NCBI RefSeq assembly: GCF_030867095.1
Contig: NC_081837.1
Coordinates: 17,974,001 to 18,038,000, forward strand
Reading direction: 5' to 3'
Origin: Alligator mississippiensis
Lineage: Eukaryota; Chordata; Crocodylia; Alligatoridae
Length of the DNA: 64,000 nucleotides
Position numbers and translations under genes: made by a program. Shown one piece after another: positions 44,395-55,356 of this stretch (the stretch's first letter is position 1; each line of letters begins with the position of its first letter). Below the pieces are notes generated by a model. The model was not told the DNA's origin. It saw only the letters and a list, made by a program, of their open reading frames with translations, and did not search any database.

Positions 44395-44846
44395 TGTGGA
44401 AATAAGTTTAACCAGGCCTCTTACTTGACTAAGAAGAGAGGGAAAGAGAAGAAAAAAAGATGCTGATGCTGATGCCATGTATTTTAAAATGTTCTAAGAT
44501 AAGGAAAAACCTTCATGCCTTGTTTTGTCTGTGTGCAGATGTTAACCTCCTCCTTTCCGCCAAACTAGAAGCTGATAACTGTTCCCAAAACATAGTGTTC
44601 TTTTAAATAAGTAAACTGCTTACGTGTGACAAACAAATGATCAACATCTTTCTGTTTCTCTAAAGGTTGCTTTGTCTGAACCCTGCATCTTTTCTCGCTG
44701 TCTAAAGTATAAATACGCTTGTAAATTTGTAGAGGTCAGAGTTCCTTTGAGAACTCTCCCTGTGATCACTTGTATAGTTTTAAATAAACCTAGATGGCTC
44801 TGCCAATTCTAACACAGCCACAACACGAAGTTTGATTTCTTCCACA
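44395..44846 (+). mobile_element. LTR C, copy 2 (3' LTR, 452 bp)
   Basis: TGTGGAAATAAG ... TTCTTCCACA, ending with inverted TGTGGAA/TTCCACA. It matches 11334-11773 and has AGTATAAATAC near 44707 and AATAAA near 44783. Its right edge abuts intron sequence of the inverted coiled-coil gene copy. Confidence 0.85.
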
Positions 44847-47167
44847 GCACCCAACAGCATTACATGCCTGGGCACCCATCAGCCCTTCCTCTCCCCACAC
44901 ACAATGTGCCAGGACTCTGTTCCCCACTTCCACACCCCTGGGATTTTACCCTGCCTGGCCACGCTTGGCCTCAGCCTGTTCCCTCCCCTGCCTCATGGCC
45001 CTGCCGGCCTCTGCCCCATGCAAACTCACCAGGAGCTGCTCCTCCTTTATCCATGCACTGTGGAGACAAAAAATATTTGTAGGCTTAGAGAGTGACGGCG
45101 CTGTCCCAGAAAACACCCCTTCTCCAAGGCGAGACATGCACAGAAGCAGGGATGGGCCCTGGGCTTGTGCCCGACCCCTGTGCTGCACAAGGGAACAGTC
45201 AGCTCCCTGCCCAGCCCCACTCCTACCGGGAGAGGAGGACTGCCACATCCTGCTCCTGTTGTGCCAGCTGGACCCTCAGTGCCGTCTGCTCAAGCTGCAA
45301 AAAACAAAATGGTTAGAGCGTTCTCATGCCATGACGGCCTGTCTGTCCGTACACGTTGCCATCTGGTTAGCCCATCTGTCCCTCTGGCCCTGCCTTTGCC
45401 CCCTATCCCCGAGCCCAGCCCCAGCCTTGTCCCTCTGGTCCACCCCTCCATGCAGCCATCAGCCAGCCCACTTGGGCTCCCTCACAGTCCTCACACTGGC
45501 TGGCTCCTGCTCACCTGCTTTCTGCAAAGCCCGGGATGGGGTTTTCCTTCCTGGGGAAGAAAAGAGCAGCTGGAGCAATGGCCTCCTTGGATCAGTGAAC
45601 TCCTCATGTCCAAATGGTGCAAGGTAGGGCAGGGTTGGTGCAACCCTTGCCATTGCCAGGGCAGGTGACCCCCATTGCCAGGCAGGGCTCACAGCCTGGG
45701 GATTACAGGGTTGGGTTGTTACCACTTCTCTCAGGTGAGTCCCAATGCCCCGCTCAAGGTCCCAGGTCCCATCAATCGGATTTGGGAAGAACTGTTCCTG
45801 GGATCAGGGAATGAGCCCATGACCCCCTCCCTTATTCCTGGAGGGCCCATGGAGTTGGCAGGAGAGGTACACTCTCCCCCAGCGTCTCGTGTGCTGCATG
45901 GGGCTGGGAGGGGCATGAGGCACCTGGTTGCAGAGCCATGAACCTCATAGCCAACTATCCCACTCCCTGGGCAGGAGAAAGACTCACTGTAGCAGCAGGT
46001 AGTAGACACATCTGGCCCCTTGAATTCCTGCCTGAATTTGCCCCCAGCACTGCTCCTGGACCATCAGCTGGACCCAATCTGGTGCCAAGGTGCAGGGTGT
46101 TCAGCCCCACTGGGATGCAATGTGTGGGGGCACCTGCCAGGAGTCCTGTGTGCCACAAGAGGTCAGGTGGGAGTCCCTCCAGGGAGCAGGTCTAAGAGAG
46201 ACCCCCAGGGATCTGGCTGGTAGTCTGAGATGCAAAATGTCCCTGGCAGGCACTGCGTCCCAGGGGATAAGGGAATGAGGAGCAGTAAAAGTGGGAAGGG
46301 GTTTCCTGGCTGGATTAGCTCGGCCCCCTGGGAATGGAGGCCAAGTAGATAGAGCAGGGTGCCCTCATGCAGAGACCATGCCTCCTCCCCATGCAACTGC
46401 ACAAGTCCGTCTGCAGCTCAGGCTAAACCCAAACTCACCAGGTGCAGGGTCCCTCCTCTCCTGGCCTTCACCAACCAAGGTTATACATGGGCACCCTTTA
46501 ATGGGGGACAGTTTTGGTCTTGCCCAACTGTCTGCACCCAGGCTGGCATCTGGTGCTGAGGGGAGATGAGGGCTGCGCATCAGGCTGGGTGGGCCTGCGC
46601 ACTACTTTGAGGATGGGGATCCCAGAGCCCGTGTGGGCCCCACCGTGCAAGGCAGCAGAGGGCAGCAGGGCCATTGCCAGGGGGAGACTCCCAGGCCTGG
46701 GGCATGGGCAGGGGCTGCAGGGCCAGGACCTGGCCCAGCGTGAGGAGCCCCTGGGGCCAGTCCTCTTCCCCTTCCCCAGGGAACTTGCTGATGAAGAGCA
46801 GGGGGTGACAGCTTCAGGGGGCAAGGAGCTGGTGCTGTCCAAATTGCACCTTGGACTTTGCCTGCTAGCCAAACCCTGCCAAGAGCGGAGGACATACATC
46901 CCTGTAGCCTGTCATGCTGCCCAGCCCTTGTTGCTCCCATGGCGGGCACATGCCCTGAAGGAGGGAAAGAGGAGCCAGACTGCTGAGAGCAGGGACAGGG
47001 CATGGGGCCAAGTGCCGGGCCCTTGTTTGGACCGAGTCCCAGCTGGCAACCTGCCACATCTCCCAAAAGTCCCCGTGATGGGCCTGTGCGATGTCCCCAG
47101 TGCCATCCCCACGGCTGAATGAGAAAGGGCACTCACCTCTGCACTGGTGCTCACTTCCGACACCCAG

Positions 47168-47415
47168 ACAATAAACTGGATAAAAACTAACTACCTAACT
47201 AATGATCTAGGGAACTAAATAATGAACTAAAGAACAAACAATCTAACTAACTAATGAATTAATGAACTAACTAATAAACTGTCTAACAAACTAACAACTA
47301 ACTAGCGAAGTAACACACTAAGTAATACACTAACTAACTAACGAACTAACTAATGAACTAATGAAATAACAAACTAATTAACTACCTACAAAACTAATCA
47401 ACTAATTCTACACAA
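47168..47415 (-). repeat. TTAG-rich minisatellite, inverted copy
   Basis: AACTAACTAA-type repeats, the counterpart of 12880-13135. Its presence in both gene copies, in mirror orientation, supports the inversion. Confidence 0.85.
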
Positions 47416-48059
47416 CAGAATTAACTAAAAACATGAGGGACGAGGAAGGACAACCGGCTCAGGCGAAGGGCGGGAGAGCACTGGGCGGAGCCAGTGCCTG
47501 ACACTGAGGCTTGGGATTGTGATGTCACTGGGTATGGAACAGCCCTGCTGCTATGGCAACCAGCAGTCTCCCTCCCACATGGGCAAGGTGCTGAGTGCTG
47601 GGGCTGTGGGTGCCTTTGGTGTGGCCTGGCCAGGGGGTGTTCGCAGCCCAGGACGACCTGAGACCCTGACCTCTTTCAATGCTTTCTCTTTGGGTGTGTT
47701 CATTGTCCGTGTGGGCCAAGCACAGTGACAGCCATGGCTGGAGGTTAACAACAGTGACAGCCCTGGTCCAGGGCATCCTGGTTAAACAGTGCCCCTGCTA
47801 CCCGAACCTCAGCCCCTCTCTGATCACTGCCCTGTGCAGTCAGGACACGTGGGGGCAGGGACTGGGACTGGGAATGCAGAGCTCAGCTCGGCCTCAGCCC
47901 CTTTCTGTGCACGGAGGGATGACAGGATCCCAGGAACAACAGGCTGGAGCAAGGGTCAGCATGCACCTCCCTCCAATGCGGTCTCCCCTGCCCAGCACTG
48001 CTGGGCTTGGTCCTGGCGCAGCGCATAAACAGTGCTCTGTGCTGCACATAGCAGTGACA

Positions 48060-48160
48060 CAAATAAATCCACACATACATGCACATACTGCCCCCCTAGT
48101 GACACTCGCGTGCACACACACAGAGCAGTGACCCCCAGGTGCACACACACATACATGCGC
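48060..48160. repeat. CA-rich simple repeat
   Basis: Interrupted ACACAC/CACATAC text within the inverted gene copy. Confidence 0.7.
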
Positions 48161-48559
48161 CCTGTCCCATCTGCAAATCCAGAGTTACAAAGGCCTCCGA
48201 ACCCTCCACCCCTGCATCTGTAGGAGAGAAAAACCTCCCATTCCTTAGACTCTTACAGGAGCCCCATTACATGGTCCCCAGTGAGGGTTTCCTCTTCCCT
48301 GCTCAGATACAGCTCAGCTCCCCAGCATGGTGCAGTCACTAGGAGTGGACTTTCCTGATGATCCTCTTGTCTCCGCACCCACCTGAGCCCCCAGGAAGGG
48401 CTTGGGGTGAACACATGCAGCTCAGGGGGACACTCCCTGGGCCCTGTCACTCCACATGGGGAAGGGGGAGGAGGGCTGGGCATGCTCATAGTTTTGGCCA
48501 ACAGGAGATTTAAGGGCTCCTCACATAAGCCAAAGTGCCAGGAAAGGGACCAATTATAG

Positions 48560-48905
48560 TGTTTGCTCTATGCCTTTGGGTCCAAGGGATGGGGTACTCA
48601 CTCAGACCTCCATGCCTTTGGGGTCCTGTCCTGCAGTCACCATTCAGCACAGAGCAGTGGGGTGGTAGACAGCTTTACCTTTATTAGGAACAGGGTGCAA
48701 CAACTCAAATGCTCACAGCTTGCAGGGAGAACTACAACTACCCACCAGCACAAACTGCACCCACAGGGCATCATGGGTTCAGCCTGGGTCATCCCACTGC
48801 TGGCCCCTTCAAGGTACATCACATATACTACATCCCCCTTCTTTACTCTGGGAGCTCCCTCTTAACTAGTTGGATGTTCATCAGGCGCTACTTTAACTCA
48901 GAACA
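48560..48905 (-). repeat. Repeat E, copy c (inverted)
   Basis: The reverse complement matches 11774-12120, including the flank AGTTAAAGTAGCGCCTGATG. The homology with the 11.8-kb locus ends at this point, exactly where LTR C begins in the other locus. Confidence 0.75.
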
Positions 48906-48959
48906 TTTCAGGATTGTGAAGCCAGAGGTTGCTAGCACTTGGCTCACTGGTGGGGTCTA

Positions 48960-50640
48960 GCTTTTACTGCTGTCCCATTGCATTGTCCTTGTACTTCACA
49001 GGCAATCTCACCACACGTCCACTCTTAGTTGGCGTGGTGGCATCAGGTTCCTCTGTGGGGACTGGTGGGTTCTCTGCAATGTGATGACACTCTTGCTCCT
49101 GTGGGGTCTATTTTGTCTTCTGAAGTTTGTTCTGCTGCCATTTCTTGAGGTACACTGACATATCCTGCTGGGACTGACGAGTAATCCTTTCTTAAGTGTC
49201 TTCTGTTCCTCCTATAGACATTATCACTGGGGGTTGTTACTACATAGGAGTGTGGTTCATCCCTTTTCACCATGAGGAATGCTGGTGTCCAACCTGTACT
49301 TGTTTGCATCCTTACTTTCTCCCCATCTTGTAGAGATGGCAGGAATGCAGCCGCATGGTCGTAGGCCTCCGTTTGGTGCCTGTGAAGAACCCACAACTTG
49401 TGGGAGGCATTCGATGGTAGTCTAGGAGTTAGCACCACCGTTCTAGCAGGGGGCGGCCAAGCAAAAGTCTCCCCATTGGAGGCTGCACTGGAGCATACTC
49501 AAGACTGGTAATGGGTGTGTTGCTCAGATCGAGTAAAGCCAGATATAGATCACAGCCGTCCTGAAAAGTCAATCTGATGGTCCAGACTGTGCGTTCAGCC
49601 TGACCTTTGGATTGTGGGTAACCTGGGCTAGAATGGGTGATGGTTATGCCCCAGTCAGTCACAAATAGTTTCATTATGTGATGTGCAAGTGGCACATGAG
49701 CCCAGACAATTTCTTTAGGTACACCATGGTGAGCAAATGCAGACTACATTTTGCCCAGACAATTTCTTTAGGTACACCATGGTGAGCAAACACAAACTAC
49801 ATTTTGCCGACTACCATGCCACCAGTTTTGTCTGGCAGGTGCAAAACTTCAGGGTACTTGGAGTAATAGTCAACTATGATCAAATAAGACTGTCCCCGTA
49901 GGTCAAAAATGTCTGCTGCCAGTTTTAACCAAGGCAGGTCTGGGATCTCATGTGAGATCATGGCGGCTTCTTATTCCTGGGTTGGAGCTCTTGACAAGGT
50001 GCACAATTTGCAATCCATTGCTTGATGTGGGCATTCATTTTGGGCCAATATACGATTTGTCAAGCTCAGGCTTCAGACCTTTGTATGCCTTGATGGGGCG
50101 AGTGAAGCAATGTCGACATGTTGGTCCTCGCTCAACTTGGAAAGATTATTTTTGGCCCAATCATAAGCAAATCATCCTGAATTCAGATTTGGTCTCTGAG
50201 AGGCCAGTAGGGCTTCAGTTCAGGTTTGACTTGCTTTTGCATGCTCAGCCATCCATGAAGATGCTGCGCTGTAAGGGCTTGGAGGCCCTTGTCAGACTTT
50301 GTGTGCTCCTGTAACTGCTGGAGTAACTGGTCGCTGAGTGGCTCCATTTCCGTCAGAGTGTGAAACACCTTTTCTGAGTGGAAAAGATCAGGTTCAGGAG
50401 GAGGAATGAGCATTGTGGCTCTAGAAAGCGTGTCAGCCACTAGCATGTCTTTGCCTTTGGTATAGTGAAGAGGAAATTGGCCCAAACCTTCAAAAACATC
50501 TGTGTATAGCTTGAGAAGGTGCGCCTTGGTTGCAGGTGTTGTCAGATCCATGCCATGGAGTCATCTGATAAGGTTTAAGGTGGTGCATGCCACCCTACCA
50601 AGTATTGGTGGGTCACTATTGTCTGTTATATAAACACGTG
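48960..50640 (-). pseudogene. Ty3/Gypsy pol fragment, internally deleted
   Basis: On the minus strand it starts with a retropepsin tail (PPILGRVACTTLNLI near 50570-50610). It jumps from the protease-RT linker (YTDVFEGLGQFP near 50480) straight to the RNase H end (HYTKGKDMLVADTLSRA near 50440), with the RT deleted. Integrase follows with ADIFDLRGQSYL (49890), FVTDWGITI (49665) and GYPQSKGQAE (49605), then a C-terminal domain (HRHQTEAYDHAA, DNVYRRNRRHL) to 49043. A 53-bp tandem duplication at 49700-49805 breaks the integrase frame. No LTRs were found. Confidence 0.75.
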
Positions 50641-52865
50641 CAATGTTCTTGCTGCAGGGCAGGCTGGAGGTGCTGGGAGCAGTGGTGTTTGCAGGTAGGG
50701 AAATTCTTCCTTCAAAGGGCCTGCTGGACTTCAATTCAGTCCCAGTTGTTTCTTGTGCAAGCAGGAGGAAATGTCCCTCCCAGGGGATTGAGGTGGGGAT
50801 GCAGGCCATTATTCCCCTCACCAGGAAGGCCAGCACCCAGGCAGGGGACCCCCAACATCAGGACACCTCCACCCAGACAAGGGCCTTCTGCCTGCTTGAC
50901 GTGGGGTGCGACCCCATGCAGGGGTGGAGGTCAACACCAAGGCCTTTCAGGGTCCAAAAATGACAGGATAGGGGCAAAGGTATGATGCTTTTCCTAGTTA
51001 TTGTTTTATTTTTTTAAAGAATTGTTGCCTTTTCCAAGCCAAATCAACCAAATCATTGAAATCCATGAGTCAATCCAGAATCATAAGTGGCCCTACAGCC
51101 ACAGACATGATGCTTTTCCTAGGGTTAGGTTGTGCACGTGGGATCAGTGAGGGGAGCTGAAGGAGGGCTGGAGCCAGGACCCCGTTCCTGGTCCTGGGAA
51201 GGGTCTCGCAGGTTGGGAGAAGGACGGGTCGAGGGTCTGGACCCCTGGATCCTTCCCAGCTCTGGAGACCTTGGGAGGGAAGAGGTGAGTGAAGGGGAAA
51301 TGACTTACCACTTGTCTTCAGCAAGCGCATTGCCCGCAACTCCCTCCAGTGCCATGGGTGTCTAGGTGGGGCAAGGCTGGGGCAGGGGCGCTGTAGGCCT
51401 GGGCTCTCTGTGTTGGGAGCTGTCCCTGTTGTGTATATGCAGATGGCACCCAGGAACCAGTCCTAGGCACAGGCAGCAGTGGGAGGAAGGGAGATGGGTC
51501 TGGCAGGACGCCCAGGTCCTGTCCCTGGTGCGGAGGCAGCGATGGAGACAGGGGAGGCCTGGGCATGGGGTGGTGGCAATGGCCAGATCCTGGGGGTTTG
51601 GGGTGAACGGGAGGTGACCAGTGTCTCTGCCTCCTACCCGCAGGGCTGACACTGCGGCGGAGGGGAGGAGGAGAAGGTCAGAGCAGCGAGGTGGTGAGCG
51701 TCCCCCCTGCACCCCAGCCAGCCCCAGGCCTGGGGGGCTGCCCCTCCACCAGCCCACATAATGAGTGCCCCCTGCCTCCAGGCTGCTCAGGATGACCCGT
51801 CCTGCTTCCCTGCCAGGGCCCTAGTGCCCTGCATGGACCGGCTATCTCCTGGGTTAGCCCCTCATTGCCCACCTCTGGACCCGAGGACCCTGTTGCCAGG
51901 GGTTCAGGCCAGGGTTTGAGCTCAGGGCTTTTGGGGGAGTCCAGGCCTGCTGGGACAGAAAGCCCCACTGAGCCATGTGTGAGAGCCACGTCCTGCTCCC
52001 TGCTGGGGAGACGCTCCTTTACCCCGTGGTTGTTCCCGGAGCTGAGCGGAGAAGCCGCACACTGAGCGTGCCTTGACTCTGCCCTTCTCCCGCAGGTTCC
52101 AGCTTGCCTGGCTGCTCCCCTGCTGCTTCACCCTATGGAGGTGAAGCCCTGCACTCCTCCCCTCCCCGTCCACTCCTTCCTCTCCTCCTTCATCCTCCCG
52201 TGCCCAATCTGGCATGGGTCCACGGGATGACAGTGTTGGTGCCTCTGCCTCTCTGAACATGAAGTCATTTCTCACTCCTTGAAGGTTTATGAAGCCTCTT
52301 CTTTTGTCTCATCTTGAGCCTACACACTCCAACAGAGGGGCCTGGTAAGTCCTAATGTTGAGATTCCCCCCTCACTTTTGTGTAACCTTGTAACAGGTCC
52401 CCGCCCGACTCACCTCAGCACTGTGACTCAGGTGCCTTGTCTGCATTCATGGATCCAGTGCCATGGCGAACAGTGGAGCGTTGCGCTTTGGGCAAGGGGC
52501 TGGCTGCAACAACTGAGAAGTGGGCCTGCAGATGGAGGCACCCCTGGGGGCTTGCACTGGGACACTGTACACTTGTTTGGATGCTATCCTCCATGCCAGA
52601 AGGGATCTGGTGACCTTCACCAAGGCCAGCACACTCAGGTAAGCACTGGACACCCATCTGGCTTCTGCAGCTTCGTTGCCCTACTTGGCTGCCCAGTATG
52701 AGCCATTTAACTTCCATTACCTGTTGAGTTATGATTTTGATCGTAAAAGGCACAAGCAGAATCTTTGCGGTCTCAATTCTTGCCAGACACCTAGCAGAGA
52801 GGAAAAGACAACATTGTCATGCTGACGTGTCACCAGGGCTAATGACGAGACCCAAGTTGAAAGGG
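50641..52865 (+). pseudogene. Coiled-coil gene copy 2, 3' half, direct
   Basis: It matches 16170-18365 of copy 1. The KASTQAGDPQHQDTSTQTRA exon (about 50764-50980) has an in-frame TGA near its end. The basic exon (about 51643-51693; GRRRRSEQ) is one base shorter than in copy 1, so the frame is lost before the last exon (52097-52140), although that exon still reads FQLAWLLPCCFTLWR. The exons QVEELQQ and the first EASTQ exon are missing. It is a pseudogene. Confidence 0.75.
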
Positions 52866-54540
52866 GTGGCCTGTAGGGGAGGAGGAACGCCAAAGATTTC
52901 ATGCCAACACAGCCACAGTTGGACCCTCAGAGAACCACTGATCACCACCTCCAGGCAAATGAAGCTTCTCCCAGTGGAAACAATAACGTTGTGGCATGGC
53001 ATGACCCAGTGGGGTGGGATGTACCTGCGTCTGGCTGCATCACAAACCCTCTCCCCCCTGCAGTAGAAGTCTCTTCCATCAACTTGTTCTATCCCCTTTC
53101 TGATACTAGGTCAAGCCCAGGATGATTGCAGTGAGGTCTGGTGTTGGTAGTGGTACCCTAGTAGAGAACTAGACAGGGGTGAGGATGCTGCAGCACTGCA
53201 AACTCCCTGCGCAGGTGGCCTAGGCAGAGCAGGGTGCCTGATCCAGCCATTGCCTGACTTCCCATTGGATGAAGACCTGCCCTGTTTCCCAGGGCCAACA
53301 ATCAAGCTGTCACAGTAAGTACTCTGTAAACCCTTTCCATCTTCTTTGAATTGTAGGAAAATGTCTGGAGGGCTGCCTGGGAAGGTTGGGTATGCCTTTT
53401 GTTGCTGTCCCAAAATGGCAGGTAAAGCTTTCCCAAACATACCCTTTCTTTGTGTTTTCACTGGTCTTTTCATTGGAAAGGATCATGTACAGAATGAGTA
53501 ACATTCAAGTAGGGCAGTGACGGTGCAACTAAAAGGTGCATATCATAGTTCCCCACATACAGCATGCACCAACATATACTATACACCTTGTTTTTGAAAG
53601 TCAGAATGCAGAGAAAAAGATCTTGGCTTGTAGCACCTAACTGGGGAGGAGCAGCAAGAGTGTGAGCCTGCTCATTGCTCTGCACCCTCTAGATCGCATG
53701 AAGATTTGACTTTTTCTTTTTGCAGGAACTGTTCTCACCCTACGTCTTGCATGTAATGAACAGTGGGATTACCAGCAACGTTGTTTGGGGTTTTTTTTCC
53801 AAAGCAGGTAGGTTGTATTTTGAAAACTACAGTACTTTCTAGGCTGACATATTAACAAGCCCCGGATCTTGAAGAACAGAGTCTGCTGGAGAGAGGGAGT
53901 GTTGCCCAGTGTCTCAGCTCTTGCCTGGTATCCTGGAGAGCTTGAATGAGCACAGTGGGGCTAGGCTGATCCTCTGTCAGTTATGCTCTCTCCTAATACA
54001 CACTTTGCTGCATCGGGAGTTTGAGAAAGTCCCAATCTTAGTGGGGCGCTGCTACTCAAGCCCCAAGGCTTTGGGTGGGGCAGTTAGTCCTGCCGCTGCC
54101 ATTCCCTCCCTGAAGACAGGCAGGTATTCATCCCTCAAATGGGCTGGGGAGGGACACTGGGACACAGTTTAAGCTGTGACCAAAGCTTACATTGGGAAGG
54201 CTGTGGCTGGAGTGGAAGAAGAGCTTATGTTTTTCTCTTTTTCTCTTTTGCTGAGTGTCCTGCTCCAGGTCTGGCCTCTCCTTCTGCAAGCACCAATCCC
54301 ACAAGATTCTTTCCCAAAGCTTAGAGTGATGGGCAAAGTGTCTGTGTGCATGTAGTCTGCAGTACGCTGGCTACTAAGAATGGCTACGTGGAGAAAGCTG
54401 CACAGAACTAGCCCACCCAAGTGCCTTGCACAAGGATCTTCATTGCCCTGAACCGGAAATCACAAGGGATTTCACTCACACAGGCCTTTTGTTCTCTATT
54501 ATTGTTTGCTCTCATAGGCAGAGGCCTGTCCTCCCAAGGC
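52866..54540. other. No gene recognised
   Basis: Text near 53153-53200 resembles the flank after 21745. Otherwise there are only chance frames. Confidence 0.4.
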
Positions 54541-55356
54541 ATCATAGATTCATAGATTCATAGATGTTAGGGTCGGAAGGGACCTCAATAGATCATCAAG
54601 TCCGACCCCCTGCATAAGCAGGAAAGAGTGCTGGGTCTAAATGACCCCAGCTAGATACCCGTCTAACCTCCTCTTGAAGACCCCCAGGATAGGGGAGAGC
54701 ACCACCTCCCTTGGGAGCCCGTTCCAGACCTTGGCCACTCGAACTGTGAAGAAGTTCTTCCTAATGTCCAATCTGAATCTGCTCTCTGCTAGCTTGTGGC
54801 CATTGTTTCTTGTAACCCCCGGGGGCGCCTTGGTGAATAAATCCTCACCAATTCCCTTCTGTGCCCCCGTGATGAACTTATAGGCAGCCACAAGGTCGCC
54901 TCTCAACCTTCTCTTGCGGAGGCTGAAAAGGTCCAGTTTCTCTAGTCTCTCCTCGTAGGGCTTGGTCTGCAGGCCCTTGACCATACGAGTTGCCCTTCGC
55001 TGTACCCTCTCCAGGTTATCCGCATCCTTCTTGAAGTGTGGCGCCCAGAATTGCACGCAGTACTCCAACTGCGGTCTGACCAACGCCCTATAGAGGGGAA
55101 GTATCACCTCCCTGGACCTATTTGTCATGCATCTGCTGATGCACGATAAAGTGCCATTGGCTTTTCTGATGGCTTCGTCACACTGCCGGCTCATGTTCAA
55201 CTTGGAGTCCACTAGGACTCCAAGATCCCTTTCCACCTCTGTGCCACCCAGCAGGTCATTCCCTAGGCTGTAGGTGTGCTGGACATTTTTCCTCCCTAGG
55301 TGCAGCACTTTGCATTTCTCCTTGTTGAACTGCAGGAGGATCCTCACAAGGATCAC
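54541..55356 (-). mobile_element. CR1 LINE, 5'-truncated, with RT C-terminal frame
   Basis: A 239-codon open minus-strand frame (54637-55356) encodes the end of CR1 ORF2: KCKVLHLGRKN, LGVLVDSKLNMS, LYRALVRPQLEYCVQFW and the WNGLPREVV tail. The 3' end has the usual GGTCGGAAGGGACC text and an ATAGATTCATAGATTCATAG run at 54544-54566. The open frame suggests a fairly young insertion or slow decay; at the protein level it lacks the endonuclease and catalytic RT part. Confidence 0.9.

Larger units (their letters stand above)
44847..48555 (-). pseudogene. Coiled-coil gene copy 2, 5' half, inverted
   Basis: Read on the minus strand this matches 12125-15410 of copy 1. Matching exons are 45515-45550 (36 bp), 45227-45294 (68 bp; LEQTALRVQLAQQEQ) and 45030-45057 (28 bp; IKEEQLL), all with the same lengths and splice signals as copy 1. 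The ATG exon of copy 1 (13399-13450) has been lost in a deletion of about 90 bp (near 46945), and the 29-bp exon has no donor. The first, non-coding exon keeps a GTGAGT donor (near 47135), which reads ATGAGT in copy 1. It is a broken copy cut from its 3' half. Confidence 0.75.

Noticed and set aside
53726..53808. Possible exon with a pyrimidine-rich AG before it and GTAGGT after it
   Set aside because: The translation (starting ELFSPYVLHV) has no recognisable domain or neighbouring exon; it is probably chance.
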